Source of the DNA: Acetobacter malorum
Lineage (GTDB): Bacteria > Pseudomonadota > Alphaproteobacteria > Acetobacterales > Acetobacteraceae
Direction of reading: 5' to 3'
DNA length: 63,298 bases
NCBI RefSeq assembly: GCF_002153605.1
Contig: NZ_JOPG01000012.1
Span: forward strand, 1 to 63,298
The notes below the pieces were generated by a model that was given only the letters and a program-made list of their open reading frames with translations, did not search any database and was not told the DNA's origin. Made by a program: the position numbers and the translations under genes. Positions within the stretch are counted from its first letter, which is position 1. Every line of letters starts with the position of its first letter. Below are positions 7,657-15,579 of this stretch, piece after piece.

Positions 7657-8411
7657 GCCAGACGGTCAATACCCCTGAGGATACACAGGCTTTGGCCCAC
7701 GCCCCGGCGTCTCTCTCCACGCTTGCCATCACCCTTTTAAAAGGGGTGATCTACCGGGAAGAAGATGAAGGCCTGTGGGGGCACCTGCTCCACCTGCAAA
7801 ATCAGGTCCGGGATTATGTCGCTGTGCTGGGGTTGGTCCTGATTATTGACCCAGCCGAGGGCTATGCCTATCTGCGCAGCACCCCGGAGCCGGAAGAGGA
7901 TGAAGGCGCATCACGCATGCTGCGCCTGATTGCGCGGCGTCCGCTCTCCTTCCATGTCAGCCTGCTTCTGGCCCTGCTCCGCCAGCAACTGGTTCGATTT
8001 GATGCCATGGGCGGCGAGACCCGCCTTATTCTCAGCCGCGATGACATTGCCTCCATGCTCCAGACCTTCCTGCCGGAAAGCAGCAATGAGGTCAGGCAAC
8101 TTGCACAAATTGAAACCTATATCCGCCGCGTGACGGAACTCGGATTTCTGCGCCCCCTCCCTCCCACCAGTGCGGATGCCCCTAACGCACCGCCACGCTA
8201 CGAGGTGCGGCGTATCCTCAAGGCCTATATTGATGCGGAATGGCTGGCCACGCTGGACGAGCGGCTGGAAGCCTATCTGGCGCATGCCCGCAGCCTTGAG
8301 CAGACGGACCTGCCCCTTGCAGGCACACCCGCCACGCCGGAACAGAATACCGCAACTGAGGCCCAGCTTTTTCCCGACCACGTCGATACAGGACTGACCG
8401 ACCGTGACTGA
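7653..8411 (+). CDS. jetB: Wadjet JetB, DUF4194 (MukE-like) subunit
   Basis: 252 residues of the DUF4194/JetB family, the tandem winged-helix KITE-like subunit that binds the JetA kleisin. Recognisable segments include LLKGVIYREEDEGLW near the N-terminus and RPLSFHVSLLLALLRQQLVRFD in the middle. It overlaps jetA by 4 bp and jetC by 8 bp, so the operon is tightly coupled. The last 40 residues are low-complexity and acidic. Confidence 0.87.
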   Translation: MSQTVNTPEDTQALAHAPASLSTLAITLLKGVIYREEDEGLWGHLLHLQNQVRDYVAVLGLVLIIDPAEGYAYLRSTPEPEEDEGASRMLRLIARRPLSFHVSLLLALLRQQLVRFDAMGGETRLILSRDDIASMLQTFLPESSNEVRQLAQIETYIRRVTELGFLRPLPPTSADAPNAPPRYEVRRILKAYIDAEWLATLDERLEAYLAHARSLEQTDLPLAGTPATPEQNTATEAQLFPDHVDTGLTDRD

Positions 8412-11400
8412 CACCCAGCAAGCCCCGCTCGATTTTGCCGTGGATGATCGTCTGGCCGGGTTCCGTCTGCATCGTCTGGAAGTGCTGAACTGGGGCACGT
8501 TTGACAAGCGGATCTGGCGTTTTGACCTTAATGGCCGGAACGCGCTGCTCACTGGTAATATTGGCTCTGGTAAATCCACACTGGTGGATGCCATCACTAC
8601 GTTGCTCGTTCCTGCACAGCGTATTGTCTATAATAAGGCTGCCGGCGCTGATACGCGTGAGCGTTCTCTGCGCTCCTACGTGACCGGGCATTATAAATCC
8701 GAACGCAACGACGCAACGGGCTCCACCAAATCCGTCAGCCTGCGGGATACGCAGAGCTACACGGTTATTCTTGGTGTTTTTAAAAACGAAGGCTATCTGC
8801 AAACCGTCACCCTGGCGCAGGTTTTCTGGATTAAAAAACAGCAGGTTCAACCGGCACGTTTCTTTGTGTGCGCGGAAAAAGAACTCTCCATTCAGGAGCA
8901 TTTTACCGGGTTCGGCACGGATATCCTGCAACTGCGTAAAAACCTGCGCGCACAGGGGGCTGAAGTAGAAGACAGCTTTAACCGTTATGCGGCATGGTTC
9001 CGTCGCCGGTTCGGGATTGAAAACGAACAGGCTTTAGACCTGTTCCTGCAAACTGTTTCCATGAAGTCTGTTGATAATATCACAGATTTTGTTCGGGAAA
9101 ATATGCTGGCGCGGTTTGATGCTTCGGAGCGTATCCATGCCCTGATTTCTCATTTTGAAGATCTGGATGACTCGCATCAGGCCGTTTTGAAAGCCCAAAA
9201 ACAGATCAGCCTGCTCACCCCTTTAACAGAGGACCTCACCGCGCACGCGGAAAGTAAAACCCGGCATGATACCCTCAAAGCCTGCCGTCAGGCCTTGCCG
9301 GGGTATTTTGCCAGCCAGAAAGCCACACTGCTTGAACAGCAGATTGCCAAAGAGCAGGACATTGCCGCCACCAATCAGCAACAACTGACTGAGCAGGAGG
9401 GCGTCCGCACAACCTGCAAAGTGCAACTGGACGAAATCAAGCAGGCTATTTATGCCAACGGAGGTGACAGGCTGGAGCAACTGGCCGTCGCCATCCAGCA
9501 AGCCGAAAAGACGTGTGAAGACCGGCGTAAAAATGCCGCACATTATGCAACGCTTATTGAAAAACTGAACGAAAAACCTTCCAGTTCTGTCGAAAGCTTT
9601 CTGGAACTTACGCAACACCTCAAAAAGCAGAAAGGCGAGTGGAAAAAGCAGGATACCTGGCTGGCGAAGGACCTGACCGAGCAGAGCATTCTGTTCCATG
9701 AAGAAAAGAACCAGCACGCCGAAATTGTCACGGAACTAGACAGTCTACGCAAACGCCAGAGCAATATTGATGAACGGCAGATCCGCATGCGCGCCATGCT
9801 GTGTGAGGCACTGGATGTGTCTGCCGAGGATCTGCCGTTTGCCGGGGAACTCATCCGCGTGCGGGATGATGCGCGGGAGTGGGAAGGTGCCGCAGAGCGC
9901 CTGCTACATGGTTTTGCGTTATCCCTGCTCGTGCCGGACCATCTCTATGCACAGGTGGTGGACTGGGTGGACCACACACATCTGAAAGGCCGTTTGGTAT
10001 ACTACCATATTCAGCAACATCGCTCAGGTTCTCATGCCACCCGCCACCCCAACACACTGGCCCATAAGCTGGAAGTCCACCCGGACTCTCCCATGCGGCT
10101 CTGGGTGGAGAACGAACTGGCGCACCGCTTCAGCTTCACCTGTTGCGAAACACAGGATGATTTCCGCCGCTCCAGCAAGGGCGTCACCCGGTCAGGTCAG
10201 GTCAAGGAACCCGGCGGCCGGCATGAAAAGGATGACCGCCACAGGATTGACGACCGGAGCCGCTATGTTCTGGGCTGGAACAACGCCATCAAGATTGCAG
10301 CTCTTGAAGACAGGCAGCGAGAGCAGGAGGCGCTGATCCAGAAACATGCGGGGGAAATTGCGCAAGCCGAAAATACGCGCAAAATGCTGCAGGAACGCTT
10401 TGAAACGCTGACCCGGCTGGAACGCTACCCGGATTATACCCAGCTGGACTGGCAGAGTGCCGCGCAAACAGCCGCGCAACTGACAGCCGAGCGGGAAGCA
10501 CTGACCGCGACATCCGACGTTCTGCGTGAACTCAAGCAACAGCAAGAGCATGCGGAACAGACGCTACGGCAGGCTGAAGCAGAGTATATGATCCTGTTTA
10601 AAAAGCAGGCTCTTCTGGATCAGTCTGTAGAAATTCTTCAGGGCCGCCTGCAACATTGTCAAACGGTTCTGAGCGAGTATACGCTCACCCCAGAGCATGA
10701 GCAGGAACTCACCCGGCTTCAAACACAGTTAAACGGCGCAGACCTTGCCAGCCTTGACGCCTGCGAGGTTGCTGAAACGCAACTGCGAGACCAGCTGGAC
10801 ACACAGATTGACCAGCAACAGCGCACACTGGACTGCCTGCGCGACAGTATTCTGAAAGACATGCGGGAATTCCGGACAACGTATCCGATCGAAGCACAGG
10901 ATATGGACGACCATCTGGAAGCCGGTCCCGACTATTGCGCGTTGCTGGCACAACTCAAGAAAGATGATCTCCCCCGCTTTATAAGCCGATTTAAAAATCT
11001 TCTGACTGTTAATACGATTAACGAAATTGCCAATTTCAATGCGCACCTAGCGCAGGAGAGGGAGATTATCAAGGAACGGATTGCCGTCATCAATACGTCC
11101 CTGACCCAGATTGACTATAACCCGGACCGCTATATCCGGCTGGAAGCCCACCAGACGCTGGACCCGGAAATCCGGGACTTTCAGGCGTCCCTACGGGCCT
11201 GCACCGAAAATTCTGTATCCGGGGATGATACCGAACAGTATTCCGAGCAGCGCTTTTATCTGGTTAAGACCATGATCGAACGCTTCCGCGGGCGTGGAGG
11301 CCTCGCGGAACAGGACCGTCGCTGGACGGCAAAAGTCACTGATGTGCGCAACTGGTTCTCTTTTGCCGCCAGTGAACGCTGGCGTGCGGATGAGACCGAG

Positions 11401-11811
11401 TTTGACCATTACACAGATTCCGGCGGCAAGTCCGGCGGCCAGAAGGAAAAGCTGGCCTATACGATTCTGGCTGCCAGTCTGGCCTATCAGTTCGGGCTGG
11501 AATGGGGTGAAGTGCGCTCACGCTCTTTCCGATTTGTGGTGATTGATGAAGCCTTTGGCCGTGGCTCTGATGACTCCACCCAGTATGGGCTGCGGTTATT
11601 CCAGCAACTCAATATGCAGCTTCTTATTATTACCCCTTTGCAAAAAATCCATATTATTGAACCTTTTGTTTCAAATGTTGGCTTTGTGGACAATAAGGAT
11701 GGCAATTACTCACGCCTGCGCGTTCTGAGTATCGAAGAGCATTTTGCCAACAAGGCATCCCTCCATGATGCAGCACCAGCCCTGCTCAGGCATGAAGAGC
11801 AGTCTCTGTGA
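8404..11811 (+). CDS. jetC: Wadjet JetC, SMC/MukB-like ATPase
   Basis: A 1135-residue SMC-type ATPase that extrudes DNA loops in Wadjet. Walker A is GNIGSGKST at residues 51-59. Long coiled coils fill roughly residues 270-970. The ABC signature DSGGKSGGQKEKL starts near 1003 and Walker B (FVVIDEAFGRGSDD) lies near 1045. All ATPase motifs look intact and no stop or frameshift interrupts the frame. It starts at GTG 8404 inside the end of jetB, and its TGA overlaps the GTG of the jetD remnant. Confidence 0.92.
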   Translation: MTDTQQAPLDFAVDDRLAGFRLHRLEVLNWGTFDKRIWRFDLNGRNALLTGNIGSGKSTLVDAITTLLVPAQRIVYNKAAGADTRERSLRSYVTGHYKSERNDATGSTKSVSLRDTQSYTVILGVFKNEGYLQTVTLAQVFWIKKQQVQPARFFVCAEKELSIQEHFTGFGTDILQLRKNLRAQGAEVEDSFNRYAAWFRRRFGIENEQALDLFLQTVSMKSVDNITDFVRENMLARFDASERIHALISHFEDLDDSHQAVLKAQKQISLLTPLTEDLTAHAESKTRHDTLKACRQALPGYFASQKATLLEQQIAKEQDIAATNQQQLTEQEGVRTTCKVQLDEIKQAIYANGGDRLEQLAVAIQQAEKTCEDRRKNAAHYATLIEKLNEKPSSSVESFLELTQHLKKQKGEWKKQDTWLAKDLTEQSILFHEEKNQHAEIVTELDSLRKRQSNIDERQIRMRAMLCEALDVSAEDLPFAGELIRVRDDAREWEGAAERLLHGFALSLLVPDHLYAQVVDWVDHTHLKGRLVYYHIQQHRSGSHATRHPNTLAHKLEVHPDSPMRLWVENELAHRFSFTCCETQDDFRRSSKGVTRSGQVKEPGGRHEKDDRHRIDDRSRYVLGWNNAIKIAALEDRQREQEALIQKHAGEIAQAENTRKMLQERFETLTRLERYPDYTQLDWQSAAQTAAQLTAEREALTATSDVLRELKQQQEHAEQTLRQAEAEYMILFKKQALLDQSVEILQGRLQHCQTVLSEYTLTPEHEQELTRLQTQLNGADLASLDACEVAETQLRDQLDTQIDQQQRTLDCLRDSILKDMREFRTTYPIEAQDMDDHLEAGPDYCALLAQLKKDDLPRFISRFKNLLTVNTINEIANFNAHLAQEREIIKERIAVINTSLTQIDYNPDRYIRLEAHQTLDPEIRDFQASLRACTENSVSGDDTEQYSEQRFYLVKTMIERFRGRGGLAEQDRRWTAKVTDVRNWFSFAASERWRADETEFDHYTDSGGKSGGQKEKLAYTILAASLAYQFGLEWGEVRSRSFRFVVIDEAFGRGSDDSTQYGLRLFQQLNMQLLIITPLQKIHIIEPFVSNVGFVDNKDGNYSRLRVLSIEEHFANKASLHDAAPALLRHEEQSL

Positions 11812-12030
11812 ACTGGACTACGCCGGCAGACCTCAAAAAACAGCTTGAGCGTTTATGGAAAAAGGGCACGCATTCCCAATACCCTTATCAGCAAAACCTG
11901 TTTGTTTCCGCTCACGCTCACCCTGCGCACAGAGACTGTGGCGAAACACAAGAAAACCAAGCAGGATTGTCGGTTGGAATGTCTGGAGAAACGGAGAAGC
12001 GTGCCGGGAATATAAGCGCGGATTATTTCG
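11808..12030 (+). pseudogene. jetD: jetD remnant: frameshifted and truncated Wadjet nuclease gene
   Basis: From a GTG overlapping the jetC stop, the frame encodes MNWTTPADLKKQLERLWKKG, the characteristic start of DUF3322/JetD. After about 11868 the homologous reading moves by +1: in the new frame LISKTCLFPLTLTLR and a later QDCRLECLEKR resemble the LFPLRLPLK and RLEWREVN segments of JetD. That frame then stops, and homology ends at about 12030 where an unrelated gene begins on the other strand. JetD proteins are usually near 380-400 residues with a C-terminal TOPRIM nuclease (DUF2220), which is missing entirely here. Confidence 0.8.
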
Positions 12031-12031
12031 G

Positions 12032-12979
12032 CTAGGTGAGCATGGACAAGATCGTCTTCCGGGTGAGCGACACGATACGATCCGCCGGGATACGCGCCAG
12101 TTCCGGGAGCGTTCTGCCTTGACGGAGCAACTCCCCCGTCATCAACCATCCTGCCAGATAGGCTTCTCGTTCACGCCCCGTCGCGCCCTGTCCCATTGTA
12201 AATCGGAACAAGGTCGGGCCATCACTTGCGTCGAGCTGCGACGCAATAGCTGTAAGAATTTCTTTGCGCAGAGGCAGAGCTGCATCGAACCAGGGACGCT
12301 GTCCGACATATTCGAAGTCAGCCAACCCCGGCTTTAATGCTTGCACTGCGCGCATCGCCAAGCCTTCTTCGAACACAACCCGACCGAGCGGTCGTTCGTA
12401 ACTGGATGGCAACTTTGCCAACGTCATATGTACCGCATGAGTCATTTCATGCGGCATCACCATAGCGCGTCGATCCGGCGCCATTTCGATCGGTAAGCAG
12501 ACAAGCGGCCCATCCGCTGTTCCGACCGTGAAGGCATTCTCCTCGAAGCCACCGACATAGGCTATGATATCAAACTTCAACGGTCGAGGTGCGCGTAGCA
12601 CATCGGCGATGCGGATTGCGGTATCAAGGGGTGCTGGCATCATCCCCGCTGCACCTGCCCTTATCGTAGGCAATGCAGAGGCATAGCGAGGCCACGCCTC
12701 ATCCAGCAGCTTTCGGGCGACTGCCTCGCCTTGCGGGCCGGGCGGCACTGCGGCAAAACCGTAGCGATCTTGCCATACAGCATAGCGCGCATCTGGCGTC
12801 AGGCTTTTCGCTGCTTCGTAGAAATCGAGAAAACGGCGGCTATAGTCGCGGATGGATAGCGTAACGCCATCGCCTGTGACCGTAGCAGGCATGATGGTCA
12901 GTTTCTCAGCCAAAGCCGGCGTCGCGGCCAGGCCCGCGATGCCAGCCAGCATGGTGCGACGTTTCAGAAGATAATTCAT
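12032..12979 (-). CDS. Exported HExxH metallopeptidase-like protein (DUF2268-like)
   Basis: 315 residues from the ATG at 12979 (a longer frame to 13027 has no support). The N-terminus KRRTMLAGIAGLAATPALA is a Sec- or Tat-like export signal. HEMTHAVH near residue 180 is a gluzincin zinc motif with a downstream FEEGLAM Glu that could be the third ligand, as in DUF2268 putative Zn-dependent proteases. Substrate unknown. Its stop lies two bases beyond the jetD remnant, so it sits at the recombination junction that destroyed jetD and is probably a late arrival. Confidence 0.7.
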   Translation of the reverse strand: MNYLLKRRTMLAGIAGLAATPALAEKLTIMPATVTGDGVTLSIRDYSRRFLDFYEAAKSLTPDARYAVWQDRYGFAAVPPGPQGEAVARKLLDEAWPRYASALPTIRAGAAGMMPAPLDTAIRIADVLRAPRPLKFDIIAYVGGFEENAFTVGTADGPLVCLPIEMAPDRRAMVMPHEMTHAVHMTLAKLPSSYERPLGRVVFEEGLAMRAVQALKPGLADFEYVGQRPWFDAALPLRKEILTAIASQLDASDGPTLFRFTMGQGATGREREAYLAGWLMTGELLRQGRTLPELARIPADRIVSLTRKTILSMLT

Positions 12980-13261
12980 GGTAATCTTTCTAATCCAGGT
13001 AGCGGGAATAGTCACCAGAACCACCATTTGTGTAGTCGTGGTTCGGCTAATTTCTGAGCAAGATCACGCCAATGATCGGGGCAGCCTCGATAGGCACCGG
13101 GAATGTCTTCTCGGCTGCAAATTCGCCCTTACGGGATCAGAATTCCTGACCACATCTTTGTAAGTTTGCACCTCTTCTGCATAGCCACCCCGCACTCCCC
13201 GCAATTGCTCCATGGCTCCAATTTTGATAATGATAATCCTTCTCAAAAAGGGATGGGAATC
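12980..13261. other. Intergenic region with Fur-like box; possible gene remnant
   Basis: About 280 bases between divergent genes. A minus-strand frame of 60 codons (13064-13246) has no recognisable homology and lacks a convincing ribosome site; it may be a decayed gene. The right end holds a near-consensus Fur box. Nothing else recognised. Confidence 0.4.
13226..13244 (+). promoter_or_regulatory. Near-consensus Fur box
   Basis: GATAATGATAATCCTTCTC matches the classical 19-bp Fur box GATAATGATAATCATTATC at 17 of 19 positions. It lies 17 bases upstream of the SEL1-repeat gene start and could equally control a lost or divergent gene. Fur binding here implies iron-dependent repression; bacterioferritin is the next gene but one. 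Confidence 0.6.
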
Positions 13262-14044
13262 ATGTCAGGGTCGGGCCTATGGCAACAGTTGTTTTCGAGA
13301 CAGCATAAAAACAAAAAGCCAGTGCAGGCCCCTTTGCCGGAGCAGATAGACGCCATTCGTCAACGCGCAGAACGGGGCCATCATCTTGATCAGGTTTTAT
13401 GGGGAAAAGTGCTGCTGAATAGCGCCTATGTCCCGCCTGATCACGCCCAGGCTCTTGTCTGGTTCACCATGGCAGCCAATGCCGGATATGGCCCCGCGCA
13501 CAATATGCTGGGTCGGTGCCACCATTTTGGCTGGGGATGCAAGAAGGACCTGCAACAGGCCGCACAGCATTATGAGACTGCCGCCAGCCTTGGCGATGAA
13601 TGGGGCCGTTATAATCTGGGCATTCTGACCATGCGTGGTCTTGGCATTCCGCGTGACATGAAGAAAGCGCTCGGGCTTTTCACAACGGCAGCCCACAACG
13701 GGCATGCAAAGTCCATGAATCTCCTCGCACGCTTTTTGGAAGAAGGCTGGGAAACCCCTCAGGATAAAGAGGCCGCTTTAGTCTGGTATCGCAAATCTGC
13801 TGAAGGCGGCGATTATCGCGGCTGCCATAACTATGCCACTGCTCTGGCTGATGCCGGTCGGGTGGAGGACGCCCTGCACTGGTGGCGGCAGGCACTCCCG
13901 GATGCCACGTCAGATATTCTTCTGGCCATGGACCGCGCTTTAACCAGTCTGGGCAAGGCGGCAGACCCGACGCTCCACGCGGCCCTGCAGGAACGCCTGA
14001 AGGCCCTGCCCCCACAGGCCCAGTCTGCCTCTGGAATAGCCTGA
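13262..14044 (+). CDS. SEL1-like tetratricopeptide repeat protein
   Basis: 260 residues from the ATG at 13262, chosen because AAGGGA precedes it by 8 bases and the upstream in-frame codons include the Fur-box DNA. Four to five SEL1 repeats are clear: ALVWFTMAANAGYGPAHNMLG, then AAQHYETAASLGDEWGRYNLG, ALGLFTTAAHNGHAKSMNLLA and ALVWYRKSAEGGDYRGCHNYA. Such helical solenoids mediate protein-protein contacts. No signal peptide is seen, so it is probably cytoplasmic. Partner unknown. Confidence 0.75.
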   Translation: MSGSGLWQQLFSRQHKNKKPVQAPLPEQIDAIRQRAERGHHLDQVLWGKVLLNSAYVPPDHAQALVWFTMAANAGYGPAHNMLGRCHHFGWGCKKDLQQAAQHYETAASLGDEWGRYNLGILTMRGLGIPRDMKKALGLFTTAAHNGHAKSMNLLARFLEEGWETPQDKEAALVWYRKSAEGGDYRGCHNYATALADAGRVEDALHWWRQALPDATSDILLAMDRALTSLGKAADPTLHAALQERLKALPPQAQSASGIA

Positions 14045-14152
14045 CAGATCTGCTCCACGCAGGGACTCTGCGTGCCCTGGGAAGATCGCTCACATCTCCG
14101 TGATTTGAAAAACATCATTTTTTCAGAAGTATCTGATAAGAAATACCTCTTG

Positions 14153-14191
14153 TTGATAGTGAGACTTAATTCCTATATTCTATTGATATAG
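14153..14191 (+). promoter_or_regulatory. Predicted bacterioferritin promoter with dyad
   Basis: TTGATA (14153-14158) and TATTCT (14176-14181) have sigma-70 spacing of 17 bases in an AT-rich stretch upstream of bfr. CTATAT (14173-14178) and ATATAG (14186-14191) form a dyad over the -10 region, a possible iron-regulator site. Prediction only. Confidence 0.4.
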
Positions 14192-14272
14192 AAGCGTTTT
14201 TTATTTGCCTTCTATAAAAGGTTGCGTTACATGCTGGCCCTAAGTTCTAAACCTGAACAGAAGGTCCGCATC

Positions 14273-14758
14273 ATGGTTAAAGACGCAAAAGTTATCGAAC
14301 ATCTGAACACCCAGCTCACCAACGAGCTGACGGCTATCAACCAGTATTTCCTGCATGCCCGCACCCTGCGCCACTGGGGCGTGACCCTGCTGGGCAAGAA
14401 GGAATACGAAGAATCCATCGAAGAAATGCGCCACGCCGACTGGCTGATTGAACGCATCCTCTTCCTGGGTGGCCTGCCGAACGTCCAGCGCCTGAACACC
14501 ATCCTGATTGGTCAGGACGTGAAGGAAATTCTGGAATGCGACCTGAAGCTGGAAGAAAAAGCGATTGGCGACCTGCGTGAAGGCATTGCCTATTGCGAAA
14601 GCGTGCGGGACTACGTCTCTCGTGACCTGCTGCTGAAAATCCTGACGAACGAAGAAGAACACGAAGACTTCCTCGATCGCCAGTTCGACCTGATCAAGCA
14701 GGTTGGCATTGAACGCTACATCCACCTGAACTCTGCTGCTGCACCTGATCAGGACTAA
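14273..14758 (+). CDS. bfr: Bacterioferritin
   Basis: 161 residues from the ATG at 14273 (AGAAGG about 9 bases upstream), the normal bacterioferritin length. The diiron ligands are in place by position: Glu18, Glu51 and His54, and the later EEEHEDFLD supplies the C-terminal Glu/His pair. Met52 (EEMRHAD) is the haem ligand of true bacterioferritins. It forms a 24-mer cage that oxidises and stores iron in the cytoplasm. A TTG/ATG extension upstream is unlikely. Confidence 0.95.
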   Translation: MVKDAKVIEHLNTQLTNELTAINQYFLHARTLRHWGVTLLGKKEYEESIEEMRHADWLIERILFLGGLPNVQRLNTILIGQDVKEILECDLKLEEKAIGDLREGIAYCESVRDYVSRDLLLKILTNEEEHEDFLDRQFDLIKQVGIERYIHLNSAAAPDQD

Positions 14759-14769
14759 TCCTGTTCTGC

Positions 14770-14800
14770 ATTACCCCCGGCTTTTCTGGCTGGGGGTAAT
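14770..14800. terminator. Hairpin between convergent bfr and Spx/ArsC-like genes
   Basis: ATTACCCCC (14770-14778) and GGGGGTAAT (14792-14800) form a perfect 9-bp stem between two convergent genes. No long T-run follows on either strand, so termination would be weak or bidirectional. Confidence 0.5.
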
Positions 14801-14809
14801 TGGCACCTC

Positions 14810-15166
14810 TTAGCGTGCCGCAAATGTCTGGGCATACAGCTCGGGCTTAAACCCCACCGCAACAGAGCCAGCCTCTAGAACGGGCCGTTTGATCATCGAA
14901 GGCTGAGCCAGCATCAGCGCCAGAGCTTTGGTGGCATCCAGATTGGTTTTCTGGTCTTCCGGCAACTTGCGGAAGGTTGTTCCCGCACGGTTGAGCAGCG
15001 TTTCCCACCCGACGATATCCATCCATTTTTTCAAGCGCCCGGCATCAATCCCCTGACTTTTATAGTCATGGAACTGATAGGCCACACCGTGCTCGTCCAG
15101 CCACTTCCGGGCCTTACGCATGGTGTCACAACTCTTGATCCCGTAAATTACGACTGGTGTTGTCAT
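14810..15166 (-). CDS. ArsC/Spx-family thioredoxin-fold protein (YffB-like)
   Basis: 118 residues from the ATG at 15166, with GGGAG directly before it. The sequence VVIYGIKSCDTMRKARKWLDE is the ArsC/Spx/YffB active-site region with a single Cys (CDTMRK). MIKRPVLEAG near the end matches the conserved K-R-P segment of the family. Members reduce substrates with glutathione or act as regulators; whether this one reduces arsenate is not clear and no ars genes are nearby. Confidence 0.82.
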   Translation of the reverse strand: MTTPVVIYGIKSCDTMRKARKWLDEHGVAYQFHDYKSQGIDAGRLKKWMDIVGWETLLNRAGTTFRKLPEDQKTNLDATKALALMLAQPSMIKRPVLEAGSVAVGFKPELYAQTFAAR

Positions 15167-15303
15167 CTCCCGTCCTTTCGTCTTTGCCTCATAGAGGCGT
15201 TTTATCAAACTGCTGTGCCATAAAGCACTGTAACGCGCCATGAGCCTGCCCTCTCTGCCCGAACAGATTGACAGACTTGTCAAAATTAGATCAGTTTACA
15301 GCC

Positions 15304-15576
15304 ATGCTTCGTTTTTCCATCCGCCCATTTGGCATCAGTGCTGCTCTTCTACTTGGCGGATGCACAGTACAGGGCGCTCCCTCTTTTTCACTGGTCGGCG
15401 CATATTTTCCAGACTGGATGCTATGCGGCATGATCGGCATTGCCGTTTCTGTCGGATTGCGTGTGGTGTTTGTTCTGACAGGCATTGATGCCGTGCTGAG
15501 CCTGCGCCTGTTCACCTACCTGTCTCTCGGGGTTATCACCGCCTTGCTGACATGGCTCATATGGTTTGGACCGTAG
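15304..15576 (+). CDS. YtcA-family small lipoprotein of efflux operon
   Basis: 90 residues from the ATG at 15304. The N-terminus ends in a lipobox (LLLGGC), followed by two predicted transmembrane stretches (LCGMIGIAVSVGLRVVFVL and YLSLGVITALLTWLIWF). This is the layout of the YtcA family, which commonly precedes HlyD-FUSC efflux genes. Three bases separate it from the HlyD gene, so it is the first gene of the operon. Its role in the pump is not established. Confidence 0.75.
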   Translation: MLRFSIRPFGISAALLLGGCTVQGAPSFSLVGAYFPDWMLCGMIGIAVSVGLRVVFVLTGIDAVLSLRLFTYLSLGVITALLTWLIWFGP

Positions 15577-15579
15577 AGT

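Noticed and set aside
12918..12968. Lysine/alanine-rich signal region considered as evidence for a transposase fragment near the jetD stub
   Set aside because: It is a normal export signal of the HExxH protein; no transposase motif, terminal inverted repeat or target duplication was seen around 12.0-13.1 kb.
13064..13246. 60-codon minus-strand frame between the HExxH and SEL1 genes
   Set aside because: No recognisable homology, start overlaps the Fur box, no ribosome site; noted only as a possible remnant.
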